Shown here: piece after piece, positions 45,901 to 59,200 of the stretch
Position numbering within the stretch: position 1 is the first letter of the stretch
How the letters are laid out: every line of letters starts with the position of its first letter
Source of the DNA: Undaria pinnatifida
Lineage: Eukaryota > Sar > Phaeophyceae > Laminariales > Alariaceae
Direction: 5' to 3'
NCBI GenBank assembly: GCA_012845835.1
Contig: JABAKD010000030.1
Span: 13,673,076 to 13,737,075, forward strand
Length of the DNA: 64,000 nucleotides
Made by a program: the position numbers and the translations under genes
The notes under the pieces: generated by a model
What the model saw: only the letters and a program-made list of their open reading frames with translations
The model's database searches: none
Told to the model about the DNA's origin: nothing

Positions 45901-46365
45901 TTTCCATTTTTTCTTATTTTCGTCCTGCCGAACCCCCTGCTCAGTGCCGGACCAGGGTTCGGGTAAAACGCCGCCATTTGAGGCGCAAGGCTGTCGCTTT
46001 TTCGTCATTGTTCAATTTTGCCCTGCCGACGGCCTCCTCAACCCAGAACCGGGGGGCGACCAGGGTACCCTGTTTGCGTGTAACGTGGCACAGGGCTATG
46101 TACGGGCCTTTGTGTCATATTTTACTTGTGTGTTTGTTGTATTTGTTCTACTTTGCTTTGTAAACACTTACCCCCCTCGTGGGGCTGTAGGTGCGGCCCC
46201 CTTCTATCCCGGGTACTTGTCGTTTCTTCGTCTAACCCCCCGCCATGCCGATGGCCCGCGGGAGGTTTTTCGTATGACTTCTCCCTTGTGTTAGCGCCTG
46301 TGTTCCCCTCCATATTGACGATGGCTCGCCTCGCCATAGTACCTTTTCTGTGGTTATTTGCCGCA

Positions 46366-46468
46366 GAGCCTTTTCTGCCCCCCCCCCGCCACACCGGCGG
46401 TATGCGGCAGGTTCTAGAGCCTTTTCTGCCCCCCCCCCCGCCACACCGGCGGTACGCGGCAGGTTTTT
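46366..46468. repeat. Tandem duplication of about 50 bp near the Gypsy 3' end
   Basis: Two units of GAGCCTTTTCTGCCCCCCCC and CACCGGCGGTAYGCGGCAGG, differing in C-run length and one base. Confidence 0.85.
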
Positions 46469-46672
46469 GATGGGTAGCTTTTGCTTTGTTGCAGGGTCTG
46501 CGTTTCCTTCAACTGTCTTTCTTCGCGTGTTCCTGGCTCCATAGCCAGACCGTTAGAGGTGTTGGAGTGGGTTTTGAGAAGCCGCATCTTCGACTCGTGG
46601 CCTAGTTCGTAGAACCGGAGTTTCCTCGAATCTCCCATATTTCTGCATATGCGGCTCATCAGGATGGGCTAG

Positions 46673-46911
46673 TGTTAAAAGATACGGCCTCGAAAGGCCT
46701 GTTATTATCCGTATTGAGATAATTTTGATGGGTTTCGTATGATAAGGTTGGCGTTATATATTCAAGGTAGTCAGGAAATAGTGCCCCAGAAGCGGATGTA
46801 ATCGAATAAAGCTACGTCTCTGCGAAGGCTAAGAAGGTGAGTACTCTCCGAAGACCTGCTCAATTGGAGACCTGCAGGAGACACTCTTGTGTCCCGCCCA
46901 ATACTCCTACA
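46673..46911 (+). repeat. Gypsy 3' LTR
   Basis: 239 bp, starts TGTTAAAAGATACGG and ends CTCCTACA. It lacks the TRIM and two further blocks present in the 5' copy. Confidence 0.8.
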
Positions 46912-46919
46912 TGTAGTTT

Positions 46920-46956
<37 letters not shown>

Positions 46957-47122
46957 CGTTGTTGTTGCCGCCGTTGTTGTTGTTTTTTTTTTGTTGTTGT
47001 TGCTTTTGCTGCTGTTGTTGTTGTTCTTGTTTTGTTGTTTTTTATAAATTCAAGGTCGTTGTTGTTTGTAAATTCAAGGTCGTTGTTTTTAAGTTCAAGC
47101 TCGTTGTTGTTTTTAAACAAGA
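46912..47122. repeat. (TTG)n and diverged AATTCAAGGTCG repeats
   Basis: GTT array at 46918-46975 followed by three units of AATTCAAGGTCGTTGTT type. It mirrors the left flank (AAATTCAAGCTCGTCGC + GTT array), which supports a single repeat split by the Gypsy insertion. Confidence 0.75.
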
Positions 47123-47175
47123 CAACAACAATACGACGCGCTTGAATTTATACTATCAGTATCGCAGCGATCAGT
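47123..47175 (-). repeat. Right arm of the inverted repeat around the Gypsy element
   Basis: The reverse complement of 40585-40636 (ATCAGTATCGCAGCGATCAG). Sequence from 47176 to the MED4 stop at 47740 shows no recognisable feature apart from TACCTGGTA at 47580. Confidence 0.75.
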
Positions 47176-47739
47176 TTCATACTCAGGAATATGATATAAC
47201 ACGGAAGAAGCATCATATGATATATACCACGGGTAAAATACACCAGATACGGAAGTTTATTTGTACAAACATAATCGTTCAATACTTGGCAACTGGCAAC
47301 AAACGCTGGATGTTACCGGTGTTATTATACAGTTAGTAACAACTAGATAGCAACAGCAGAAACATTTTCAAACATTGCTGCCGAACGCATTAGAATGTTT
47401 TGTGCCACATGTGATGTGCCTGATACCAACGCCACAAAGGCACAACCGGGGCCGGACAACCCCCGCGCTTCATCTGGATCTCCGGACTTCCCGCCCGAAA
47501 AAAAGCGCACGCAAAACTCTAGCCATCGTCACCGAGCACAAAAGGCGGCCGGACCAACTATTGGCCGCGCCCCCCGGGTTACCTGGTATATATATCATAC
47601 GCGTAAATAGCTCACACAGCTATTAATCGCGCATTCAAACACCCCCTAACCCTAAGTTAGGCAATATACGCGTCACGCGCTGGCCCCGATGACAAGACCG
47701 CAGGTATATTGAGGGAAATAATGGTAATCATATCACAGC

Positions 47740-50700
47740 CTAATCGCTTTCTTCGTCATCATCCTCGTCGCTATCACTATCCAAATCGTCGAGATCAAGG
47801 GAAATCTTTGGCCGCTTCGGCGGAGACACCCGCGCAAAGCTCGCGGCCGGCGACTGCGACACCTTGCCCTTGCCCGTCTCCTCCCCCCCCGCCGCTCGCT
47901 TCCCGCTACCCTTGCCCCCCTTCGGCGCCTCGTTGCCTTTCCCGCTTTGCCTATCCTCTCCACCCTGAGAGTCGCTCGAAGAAACGTCCTCATCCACAGC
48001 AACACCCCCGGCCGACCCCTTTCCTTTCTGGGTTTCATCTGAGGGCTTGTCCAAGTCCTGCGCCATTCTTAATAGACCAGCGGCGGGAAGCGAGGCGCCT
48101 GACAAGTGCCGAACCAGGTTGGCGTAATAAGGCAAGGTGAAGCAAAGGGATGATCGACAGCTATCAGCCAGTGCATCACGGGACCACCAAGGGAACAGGA
48201 TCCACTGTGTATCGTACGATGACACGCACGCAAGATATCGTCCGCCTACAACAAATACTAAATCACTTCGTACCTGGTATAAATTAGGTCCATGCTAATA
48301 CCAATAAGAACAACATCTCAATTGTTAGAACCCCCTTAAAAAACGTCATATCTTCAACGGACGTCGGCGGTGATTTCAATTTGCGTACCTAACATGGTCG
48401 ATCTGTTCTTTCGAGTTTCTAATGACATTTTCTTACCTTCTGGTATGGCATTTCCCTATTTGCCGAACCCAGTTTCAGCTATATATTCTGCATTACTTGG
48501 TGTATGCTTTGGGCGGAGACAAAAAGGTACCTTCGTGTCAACCTCGTACATACAAGCGAGAATTATATCAATATAACGTTCGTAATCTTGTGCCGGTTGT
48601 CGTTTGTTGGTCTTCGTTCTAAAAAGAGAATGATAGATCCTTTCTTGTGAGGAGTATATGCGCAGCAGCACGTGAAGAAACAACCCAAACAGGCTTGCTT
48701 TGACACCCTTTTTAGCCCGACTAGCCCAAGCAGGCTTGCTTCTGGCTGACAGCAGGCGACAACAGGCGACGTACGCAACGGACTAAGAGCTTGGAAGCAG
48801 GTGACGTAGGCATCTGCAATTCCGGCGTGACTACAAGTAGCCCGTAGTATTGACAGCACACGGCAGAAAGCGTACGAACATCGTAAGCAATTTAGGTCAG
48901 CTGACAGCATGCGACACCTTCCGCAACACCCAACTCGCCACACAACAGAAGGGGGAAGTGTCCTGCTCTGCTCTGCCTGCCTGCTGTTCTTGCTCCTATT
49001 GCTGCTCTGCTGCTGCTTCTTCACTGTGATGCACGGTGCCCGTGTGTGTTTTCGGCATTCAGCGTGTACCAGAATACAACGAAGACTCGTATACATACTC
49101 TATCTACAGTGAGTGGGGTACTCCCAAACAGTGACGGTACGTGCCACTCCAAAATACCCGCGATGTTGGGAATAGAAGTTGCCATACATAAATGCTGTAG
49201 AGTTCCAGTCGTACCAAGATATGTTCTCCGCATTGTAGAGAGCAGCTGCACTATTCAACAGGCTCTCACTACAGATAGCCGGTACTTCGTCAGCAATGAC
49301 AGCTAGCGCATATATTCAAGAAAAACTCGACCTTGGCACAACGCCAGACATCATCACAGAAAGAAAGGAACACGGGGGAACGGGGTATATACGGTCCTGC
49401 TCTGCTCTGCTCTTCTGTTCTCTGCCTGCCTGCTGCTACTGCTGCTTTACTTGTCTGCAACTCTATCTGCTGCTCTCAGTGGTTTTTGTGTGGTTTTTAA
49501 GCATCTACTCGTCGTATTTTATCTACATGGGGCTCCCAATAATGTCGCTACGCGCCAGCCCAAACACCGGCAATGGGTAGGATACCTGCACTGTTGGAAA
49601 GGGTTGCCATACATAGTTACTATCATTGAGAGTCGCAGTCGTGCCTGGCGAACCTACCGGCACAATAGACAGCAGTAGTGACACTATTACCAACCGGCAC
49701 GCGATAGACTCGAACCCTACTTATTATTGTATGAGTACGTAATACTATCGGTCAATGTTTCGCCGTAAAAGAGTCGCCGTATTTGTGACGTTTTACTTTT
49801 CCCCTCCTTTTCGTTTCGTTTGTGGCTTTCTGCAGCATCACGCACTGACTGCTTCTTCTGTTTTCCGCAGGACGTATTTTTTGCTGCTGTACGTCGCTGT
49901 AGGGTATGATAGCTATACGACTACATTCCCGCTCTGTTGGCGAAAACGCTCTCAGTGCTTTGCTCGTAGCTTTTTACTTTTCAGCACTGCTTCGCTGCTG
50001 CTGCTGTGGTCTGTCTGTAGCAGGAACTAAATGTGTTACGCTGCTTTGTTTGGCGCTTTTTTTTTCGCCAGCTGCTCTTCTCTCCTCGCACTTTTCGCGT
50101 TCTGTGTAACCACCATTATTAACACAGGTCCCCAGCGTTATGAGGTAAAGCGTGTCTTACACGTACAAAAGACCATCGAGTCAGGGTGATTTGGGTTTTC
50201 TTATTTCTTGCGTCGCCCTCGTTATTATAACACGATTCCGAAGGGAAATCTCGTATAAATGTGCTTGCACCGTAGAAAAATACTATTCCGCAACCACATC
50301 CCGACACCGCCCTTGGATACACAATAGGGCGGCGAAATGGCTAATATCCTGGCACCCTGTCTGGGTTTTCGTTTGTTTGTTTTTTTCCTTGACCTACCTA
50401 TCGAAAACTTGCGCCATCTTGACCACTGGCTAGATTGTTGACAACGATATCATGCGAAGACCACAACGACAACATCAACACAACAACCAGTACCAAGATC
50501 AGCACCAAATACCAACACCAACACCAGCAACAATACTAACACCCACACCAACACCGATACCAACAACACCAACACCAACAACGGCACCAATACCAACCAT
50601 CAACACAAACACCGCTAAAACCCCAACACCAACATCAACAACAAGACCAACAGCACTGCCGACAACAACCACTTTGACAAAACACCAACGGTGATACAGC

Positions 50701-53700
50701 ACTAGCACCCGTACACAAACCTACAAACCTCACACAAAGCACAAAGTTTATCATATCACACGAAAGGCTTGCACAAACCCACCTGGTGCCAATGCGGCGA
50801 ACGCGCTGAGAGCCCCCGCGCGCATCATCTCCGGCCGTGGCGCGGGAGGCGCAAAACCCACCATCGCCATGCCGGGCTTCCAATATGAAGGCGCTGAGGT
50901 AATTCCGCTGATGCGCTGGGCGTAGTCAACCACATCATGAATTTCGATTTCCGCTGTTGTGCACAGAACATGCGCCAGAGAAACGGGGAGGAGGGGGAGG
51001 ACAGAGCCGAATCGAGGGGTGCAGGCAACGGCAACGACGGCAATAGTCAGCTCGATTATTCATATCAAAGGAGGGAACTTCATAGTGTATCAAGGTCGCG
51101 GGTAATCTCTGTGAGATCGCTTCCGGCGTCGACAATGACCCCCGCAGGGAAAACGCCTGGCGTCGGGAGTAAAACCAATGCGTGACAAAAAAAAGGAGGG
51201 GCCGATACTAGGGTGGGCCACGGGGGATGAGAGACAGGATCACCTTTGTGCCTTCGCGTTAGAGTGCGTACTAAAAGTGGCTACTTCTTTACACATATAA
51301 CTCAAACAAGATAGTATATGAAATATCGGTATATGCCAATGGTATAAAGAGGACAACCGATGCGTGCAGTACAAGACCCCTCGTAGTCGGTGTAATCTTG
51401 GCGTGTACGTAAAGCGCCTTGTGCCTTTGTGATCAACTGAAAATCGCCTCGACTATCACTATGTTTCTTGCAGCCGTTACACAAGACTCATAAATGGGAG
51501 CCGGCGGTATTGTGTCATCGAAGTTCAATGAAATCCATTCATGCACTCACTGTCACTCATACTTCGAAGTATTATACTATATACAGCGCTGTAGCGTGAG
51601 ATGCGTCAGCATTATGTACCATAACGTCAGCGTTTAATCACCAGTGGCATCACCAGTGGCATCCGACGCGTGCTACGATAGAGGTGACATGGCCACTTTT
51701 TTTTCTGAGGTTCCTCAGTTTGGGAGCTTAAGACCTCTCCCAAAAAAATGATTTGGAGAAAAAGAAACTGCTTCCGGATGAAAAAACACATGGCCTAGGT
51801 ACACAACGAGAATCATGCAAAACACAATGGCCTATTATTTTATTTTTTCCGGACAATTTTGGGTTAAGGAGCACCGTTGTGAAGAAAACATTGCAGACGA
51901 AAAAAGTGGTATGTCTATCGTAGCACGCGTCATCCTCTCAGTCAAATGGGGCCCGTCATTAACATAAAAAATCAGCAACAATGAGGGACCGGCAAGACCC
52001 CGTATTTGTATGTCTTCGACGGTATCCCCATCTTTGTCGGGCGCTCTTCGCTCAATTCTCCCCAACACCACGCCCAGGAAGGTGTCTGGGACACGTCAAA
52101 ACCCTAATAACAGCCATCCTTTAGTACAGTAACCAAATTAAGGATCTCCAACTTAATTGCTAAGAGGCCTTGCTTGAACGGCTGCGCTCGAGTGCGGTAG
52201 AAATTACACCTCGTCAACGACAGACAACGCATGCCGTTCACCTGTGTACGGCATTCTGTGTTTTGCGCCCCTCTTATTATTGTTGTATGTGTTATGTTTA
52301 GGTAAAGGTTTTAGTGTTGGTGTCGTTTGGAGACGGGTGCAGGGTAAAGTGCGGTACGGTGCCTTCTCCGCGGCTCGCGGCTTGGGCTCTGTTTTCAAAA
52401 CACTCGGGGCGATGAGCTACACACACAAACAGACAAACGCAAAAAAACGCAGCTTTCTTTCATCTCAGAATCCACGCCAACGCGTAAACCACGAACCAAT
52501 AACATCGTACCTATACTAGTGCGAGAGTGCAAGGAACCAAAGTAACATGCAAAACACAGTCAGCAGTCTACCTACAACGGCGTGATGGAAGCACTTGCTA
52601 CTAGTATTAGTAGCAGCACGAGCAGTAGTAGTACTATTTTATACGCTGCAGCAAAGTGGCGCTCACAGCCAACTGCCAGTAGCGCCCACACATTCATACG
52701 GCTCGAGCCTTTCTGACGCCAACATTAGCCACTTCTGACGCGCGTGCGGCGCGATTGGCGGCGTTACTCACCAGCCTCAGCTTTCCGCCCCGCCTCGAGG
52801 AGGCGCTTGGCGTCCCTCAGCGGCCCACGCAATACGGCGTCCGCCTCGGTGAGCAACTTCGCGCAGTCCTGAACGCGCCTCTCGCCAGCTCTGACTGCGC
52901 GTCGGAGGGTCTCCACCTCCGAATGTAGCTGCTGATGGGCGCGAACTTGATAAGGCAAGAGGATTAAGATGGTTTGTGGGAGAGGCGGTGGGGGTGGGGG
53001 CGGAGGTGAGTGGAAGGAGGCATGGTAAGGTGGTAATGGCGCAAGCATTTGTCGAGGCCTCGGGAGGGGGGGGGGGGCGTACTCATTTGTTGCTTGCCTT
53101 AGTCATTTGACCATTAACCACGCATCCTTTTTGAGACGGGGCACCGTCCCTACTCCTAATAGAGACACTCTAACGTTTGGGCGATCATCACGCTTTTTCC
53201 ATATATTACATAAAAACTGTTTGCTTATCCTATCCCCGGCCTGTTTCGCCGTCTGTGGCCATCATCTATCTCCTAGGATAGCGATCTTTTCCTCACTAAT
53301 CTCTATTAATAGTCTACCAAGCTCTTCCATGTCGCATTCGTCTAATTTCATCATCTCCTCCTCTAACGCCTTAGGGGGGGGGGGAGGCTGTACTCAGTTT
53401 GTGCATGGCCGTAGTCGTATGACCACAGACCCTCGCATCCCTACTATGCCGGGACGGAGCACGTCGGGTTTTCACAAACCAGGCAGACATCGCTTGCACC
53501 AAGCGCGAAGCGCCGCGAGGTGTTCGGCGAGTTGCATGAAGGGTGAACTTCATCCTTCCAAGAATCGCTCGTAAGACGGACTTCGGCACCTTGTGCCTAC
53601 CTTCTTGCGTATGGATGACAGCGTCAATGAGTAATGCTTCGTTTTCTGGTGTGGCCACTCCAGAGACAGCAATGGTTATTACTATGTAGCTGCCTCGTAG

Positions 53701-55406
53701 ATGCCTTACCTTATTCACACCACGTGATGCGATAATTCCCCTTGTGCGGAGTTAGGGTTCTTCGCCCCGCAAAATATTATCTAACTCGATAACCATCATG
53801 GTGACCGCCAAAAAAAAAAAAAATGGTACCCTGGTTGTCTAGCTCGCGCAATGGTTGGCATGTTTTACAGCGTCGTTGCCAACCAACGCCAACGGCAATA
53901 TACATATAATGTTTTACAGCATCGGTGCCAACCGAGGCCAACTATAATATATCTCTATATATATTAAGCGGGGCTCAGGGGGAGGGGAAAGCAAGAGGAG
54001 GGGGGGGAGGTCGGTACAAGGGAACTACTACCAGCTGTTTTTGGCTTGTGAGAGTTCATCGATGCGCATCGCATCCTAAGAGGGCACAGACTGAATGTTC
54101 CTCAAGGACTAGTATTTCAGGGGACTACGTCCAACCCGCTTCACGAGACCTTTCGTGTCGCACGACAGGGAGCACCCTTGGCGAGCAACATACACGCCAG
54201 AATAGACAACGCCAACACCTATTGCTGCGTTGCACGTAGCACCAACTCACAAGTATGGGACGTTCAAAACTGCTGTAGATTTGATGTGTTTTTACAACCT
54301 TGTGATCAGGCTCGTCAACACTCACGAATGCTCGTCCGCACAAGTGCAGGGAGGCCATGCCTTGCACAATGTAGACCAGCCTGGGTGGTCGACAACGCTC
54401 TCATTTCCTCGCTAGCCAGTTCGTCGTGGTATCGACGAGCTCTGCACCAGTCCATAACGCGTTGATTTTTTTGTCGAACTCTGGGCACTGGACAGCAGCT
54501 TAATGTGATACCCCCGAAGGACAATGGTACGCTTGCCGGAGGAACGATTTCACCTCGTGCAACTACAATAAAAGGCTGGCTTTAAAACCACGCAAATATT
54601 TGATGTATTGGAACGACACCACCATGGTTGAGCGTGCCGACAACGGCAGCGCTATCTCTGCTGTGACGAATCAGCCTCGTCGCACATCAACAACAAAAGC
54701 GGAAGAGAACAGCAGCTGTGCCCCAAGGCCGACGCCAGAGGGTTTCCGATGTACTGTAGATCGTTGGACGGACGAGCCCGACAACGAACACCCAAAACTC
54801 TTTTTGGCGTACCAGGTACGAGGTGTACATACCACTCTGCTAATGCTGCTGTGCTCCAGCTATATCACAGTTACGTTGCTCACGTGCTTGACCAGCCTCG
54901 GCGAGTTTGTCCTCCTTCCCCTCGAGGAGCACGAGCGCCTTCTTGATGGCTCCTCGAGCGTTAGCGTCGAGTTCTGTTCCACTGTTCGGGGTTGGAGCAG
55001 ATAGGTGATAACACAGCAGACACAGCAGCAAAGCAGGGAGCTTTCGTTAGAAAGAGCACGTCTGCTGGGCTACTTCGTCAGCCCAATGGGAGGGACTATT
55101 GCAAAACAGAGAGAGCGAGGGGTCAACTACACCGAAAGAGACCAAGAGAGCACAACGTCAGGGGCATTCGGAGGTGGGGGTGAGAGGTGGGTTGGATCAT
55201 GCTCCGGCGTGAAATACAGCAGCAGTCCCGTTATCCCATGGCGAAAACATCGGGAAAACACAAGACATCAGAAAAGATTATATACTCTACTTTGTCTTCT
55301 CGATGCCTAGCTCTTACCTTCGACATCGGTTCAGTGCACCCAGCACCTCATCTGCGATATAGATCTCCTGCCGCAACAGGGACAGCACATTCGAAACTTC
55401 CGCCAT
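47740..55406 (-). CDS. MED4: Mediator complex subunit 4, five exons, complete
   Basis: Nuclear subunit of the Mediator middle module, which links transcription factors to RNA polymerase II. Exons (minus): 55406-55318, 54981-54884, 52945-52772, 50953-50783, 48098-47740 (TAG). All GT-AG introns join in consistent phase to 296 residues, close to the roughly 270 of human MED4. The N-terminus is MAEVSNVLSLLRQEIYIADE. Residues 64-120 form a charged coiled coil (HQQLHSEVETLRRAVRAGER onward). The family signature YAQRISGITSAP is at residues 131-142, followed by PRPEMMRAGALSAF. The tail is Lys/Gly-rich, then acidic, and ends ESD like the animal protein. The ATG is the first in its exon, whose acceptor (TTTGTTTCAG, exon edge 55475) lies upstream, implying a further 5' untranslated exon. 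Introns of 0.3-2.7 kb hold repeats only. The short first exon would be easy to miss by simple ORF calling. Confidence 0.9.
50460..50700. repeat. ACC/AAC-rich low-complexity tract in MED4 intron 4
   Basis: Repeated CAACACCAACACC words. The rest of this 2.7-kb intron (48099-50782) shows only weak internal duplications (about 49150-49250 against 49580-49680) and no gene. Confidence 0.75.
53389..53674 (-). repeat. Dispersed repeat R1, copy B
   Basis: An inverted partner of 1103-1384, inside MED4 intron 2. The minus strand is open across it: a 115-residue frame (53718-53371) including HKVPKSVLRAILGRMKFTLH. I do not recognise the protein; it may be a fragment of a transposon ORF. Confidence 0.7.
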
Positions 55407-56272
55407 GTGGCCAGCGACGTGCGGAAAGGTGGATCAAACGGGTGCTGATGAAGGAGCTCCTGAGATATTCCTCCCCTGAAACAAAACGCAAACATTGTTG
55501 ATGGAAACCCATAATCAGTTTAGTACACACAGAGACACAGAGAGAGGCAGAGAGACCTCCAACACACAGCCTCGCTGTGCCCGTGACACTGCCGCCACAT
55601 GACCGCAATGAAGAGATCTCTAGACGAGATAAGCCAGCCTCCGGCATCCGGCCTGAGTAAGACAGAGAGAAGAAGGTGAGACACCATACTCATCACTTCT
55701 ACGGCCGCTTGCCACAGCCGTGACTTGACCTTTTTTTTCTTTATTTTTTCACACACACTTACTTTCCAGCTTCTGGACAAGCGGTGGTCATAGGTGTCGT
55801 CCCTTCTTCCCCCCGGTTCTTGCCTTCAATTTTTGTCGCGCATAGGGTTCAGCAATCCCACTGCAATTCCACTGCTCGTCGATTTTTCATCGAGTGTTGC
55901 TAACTCACGCTCTCGCCCTTTCCGCAAGTCAATTTGTGCACAAGAAGAAGTCCCTACGATTTTATACGAGCACGAGAATGCACTCGGCGGGGCTCGAACT
56001 CACGAAACTGACCTATGCCAGGCACGAGGATAACCTGATACGCCACCGGGGCGACCGGTCACCTATTACAATAGTACGACGTTACCAGTTACCACCACCG
56101 CTAACTGGCTGACGCTGGCTGTTGGAGGCTACGGACTCGCTGGCCAGCAACTGCCACCTGTTGGCCCCACGAATACAACCTCCAGCAGTCAACCACACTC
56201 CGTCAGCAAGAGCTGACAACACTCCCCCTCCCCACGCGGCTCCAACCCTCCATTCCACTCAAAATGTTTCAG
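55407..56272. promoter_or_regulatory. Divergent intergenic region between MED4 and ZCCHC9-like gene
   Basis: Contains the MED4 5' UTR (55407-55475), a family B SINE copy (55769-56060) and presumably the start of the plus-strand zinc-knuckle gene. A candidate first exon ATG AAG AGA TCT at 55608-55656 with a GTAAG donor exists, but its phase does not fit the next exon, so it is not annotated as coding. No TATA box is obvious. Confidence 0.4.
55769..56060 (-). mobile_element. SINE-like repeat, family B, copy 2
   Basis: On the minus strand the head GACCGGTCGCCCCGGTGG leads into A-box TGGCGTATCAGG and B-box GAGTTCGAGCCCC, then a body matching 19586-19887. A third head-like segment (GGTCGCCCCGGTGGCTAGTG) occurs at about 21018 on the plus strand. 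Confidence 0.7.
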
Positions 56273-59200
56273 GGCCGCCAAGCAAGCAAAGAAGGAACGC
56301 CTGGGAAAGGGAGATGGCGCATCATCTGCCGGCGATGGCAAGCGGAAAGGCGGAGGCGGAGTGGGGGGCGGCGCGTCGACCCCACGCCGCAACGGCAAGA
56401 AGGGACCGAAGCCGAAGATGACAAAAGAGGAGCGCCGAGCGAAGTACACGCAAAAGTGAGGAGCGCGGCGGGGACTATTAATAGTGCTCTTGCAGGTTGC
56501 GGGACGCGTTCATCGTTTTGCTGTTATTTGTCGCTCTCTCTTTGCATCGAGAGTTGATCGGCACTCCTCTGGGTGAGGTCAGGGTTGGATCGTCGGTGTT
56601 TCCTGGCCCGCACGATTGTGAACAGTTAACAACCCGACCCCTGGAACATCTATCTGAAGGCTGTTAAGTCTGCTCGTTGTCCTCTAACCCTTTGGCTTGA
56701 TTGGTGCTTTTGTACATACCGAACACCCGTTGCGCGCGATCGTCGGTGTTTCCTGGCCCGCACGATTGTGAACAGTTAACAACCCGACCCCTGGAACATC
56801 TATCTGAAGGCTGTTAAGTCTGCTCGTTGTCCTTTAACCCTTTGGCTTGATTGGTGCTTTTGTACATACCGAACACCCGTTGCGCGTTGATAGGGCTTGG
56901 AGGCTTGGATGGTTCGGAATGACCAGGTTATTGTATTCCAGCGACGACACGAACCTTGCCGTGCAAACACGCAATTAATAAGGTGCCCGGCATGCACCGG
57001 TGCGTGTGCTGTTGTAGCGCAAGAAAGGTTTCGTCTAGATGGTGTCAGAAGGTCTCAGAGGGAACCATGATCATCGTCGCGACAAGAGCGATCGCATTCC
57101 GCCTGCTTTAACACCGTGGGGGTGGCACGCGGACCCCGACCCGCGCCTCCGAGGCTGACTGACACGCGCGTATCCGTGTCGCGAAAGCTATACCCGATGC
57201 ACTACCTTCAAGATCGTGCCTAAAGGTTGCGCACTAGATGCAACCGCACTTGGTGCGGTGCCGCATAGCGACAGATTTGCTGGCGTGGCCTCCGTATAGT
57301 TGTTGTTTTTTCGTTACAACTAGCATAATCAAGCCCGTGATCACAGGACAGGCTCCAGTCACTCTGGATTGGAGGAATACCCCACGGAAAAAAAACATGA
57401 ACAAAACCAAAAGTGGTACACGCATATATCATAGCTAACGCAACTAATGCCTCCGCCAGAAAAATATAAAAATGAAATTGGGAGTCAGCCTACGACGTGC
57501 CAGTTTATACTACTGGTACGTACGTCTCACTACTCGCGCCTGAAAAAGCCCGACTACACCGCTTGCCACCCACAAAAGACTACTACGTATATAGTTGAAA
57601 AAATGTATTACACGTGGTACCTATCACTACGCATATGCACGTCAGAGTCAAGTCAATTGGAAACAAAAGAAGAGAAAAGATAAGACAAAAAACAAAATCA
57701 AAGATAAGAATGGAAAGCGAAACGGGAAAGGAAAAGAACATAACAAAAAAGAAAAGATAGTATAGACCCACTACCAAGAAATATCCCAATGAGAACGCCA
57801 GGTTCATTTTTTGGCGGACGCCAAGATTAAGAAGGCGTGCTCAGCGGCGAGCGTTACCCTGAACTCTAGTCGAGGTTGCTCAAGGTGACTGTCACAAAAC
57901 GGTTTCGAGACTCGCTTATATTACAGTAGGTCTTGTTGGCGGGCCCGTACAGTAGTTGTATGTATACATTTACTTCGTTCTTTCGTGAGCTTGACCTGCT
58001 TTCTTCCCTTGATATGGTGCGCCGATGCCCTCTGTCGCAGGGCTTACGAGGCCCGAGAAAAGCAGAACCAAGCCGGACCTGGGGCCAACAAGACCCGCTG
58101 CCTGGGGTGCAGAGCTTGGGGGCATATCGTCGCCAGCTGCCCGGACGCTAAGGTGCGGAACCCCCTGAAAGTCGTACAGTGGCGGTGCCCGATGACGCAC
58201 CTGTTACATCTGCCAACTGTACCACTGCATTGTTCGTGCCTGCTTTTTTTTTTTTTTTTTTTCTCCTCTTCTCTGGCGCAGTACCATGCCCATACTCTCC
58301 CCCGAGTATTGAAAGCAAAAATAAACAGCAACAGAAGAACAACGTAAGACAGCATGAACACCATCTTGTTTTGACCTGCACCAGCGTAAAGACGTCACTA
58401 ACAAACTTTGCAGGAGGAGCACACGTCGTCCATTCGGCAGATATGTTCGACAATATCAACACCGACGTCGTGAGATACTGCCCCCGTGGCCTGCCTCTGC
58501 TGCTGCTGCCCTTCCTCATTTTTGTTCGCGGCGTTGTGGTGTCCAGCATCCCCGGCAACCGTCGGCTCGCATCAACTCGTTTTCGTTCCGCGCTACAGTT
58601 TTCAACGATGTCACGTGTGACGCAACAACGCTCTCCAACACGGTAGTATTTGATGCACACTAGAACGCGCACGGCTATGTGTGACGCACTCTCGCATTTA
58701 TGTTTTATATGCCTCCCTGCGCGACTGCCTCTAACGCACTCTCTCGTTTTGCGTTGCGTCCCTCCCTGCCAACTTGGCTCGACGTTTTCCGCTGACTGCG
58801 TGTTGCTGTCTTGGCCGAGAAGTCCAACACAGGCATCTGCTTCAACTGCGGGTCTTCGAAGCACGCGTTGAGGGTCTGCCCCAAGCCGAAGCACAAGGAC
58901 GGAGCCCTCCCTCACGCGACTTGCTTCGTGTGCAAGGAGAAGGGACACATCAGCGCGCACTGCGAACTAAACGCCAACGGCATCTACCCCAAGGGAGGCT
59001 TCTGCAAGGTTCGGATTGAGCGTTGCAACTTTGTCGTCTTCTGAACGAGGGTGTTGGCGTTGGGGGCATACGGTGCGATAGCTCGAGAACAACTCGTCGT
59101 GGAATTGTTACAACGAGGGGTGATTTAGTGTACAGATGTTATCGTCGTCGTCGTGGTTGTTCTTGTTGTTCTGACATTAGGTCGCTGCCATAACCTACGT

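Larger units (their letters stand above)
40974..46911 (+). mobile_element. Ty3/Gypsy LTR retrotransposon, heavily decayed
   Basis: LTR copies lie at 40974-41708 (about 310 bp without the nested TRIM) and 46673-46911 (239 bp). They begin TGTTAA and end CTYCTACA/CTCTTACA and share AGATACGGCCTCGAAAGGCC and GTTTCGTATGATAAGGTTGG, but differ by large gaps, so it is old. Recognised parts: a low-complexity region with a 36-bp repeat (42.62-43.31 kb, possibly gag); the integrase zinc-binding region HSTACCQLGTTRTLRMLERF with CLKC (43.9-44.06 kb); the integrase core (SVDYLGPRPF, LSDNGLQF, NGGVERVN; 44.14-44.6 kb); and a C-terminal segment GDDGLWWLGKI with YLVRFLEDPGPIKLPL (about 45.56-45.67 kb). Reverse transcriptase and RNase H were not recognised. 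Many breaks; inactive. Confidence 0.85.

Noticed and set aside
54165-54480. Open frames around 54.2-54.5 kb
   Set aside because: Inside MED4 intron 2; both strands are open by chance, with no motif or repeat match within the window.
55608-55656. Candidate first exon of the zinc-knuckle gene (ATG AAG AGA TCT, GTAAG donor)
   Set aside because: It ends in a phase incompatible with the exon starting at 56273; it would need an unseen intermediate exon.
58148-58960. 270-codon minus-strand frame
   Set aside because: It is antisense to ZCCHC9 exons and an intron with a poly-T run; the plus-strand zinc knuckles are clearly the coding sense.
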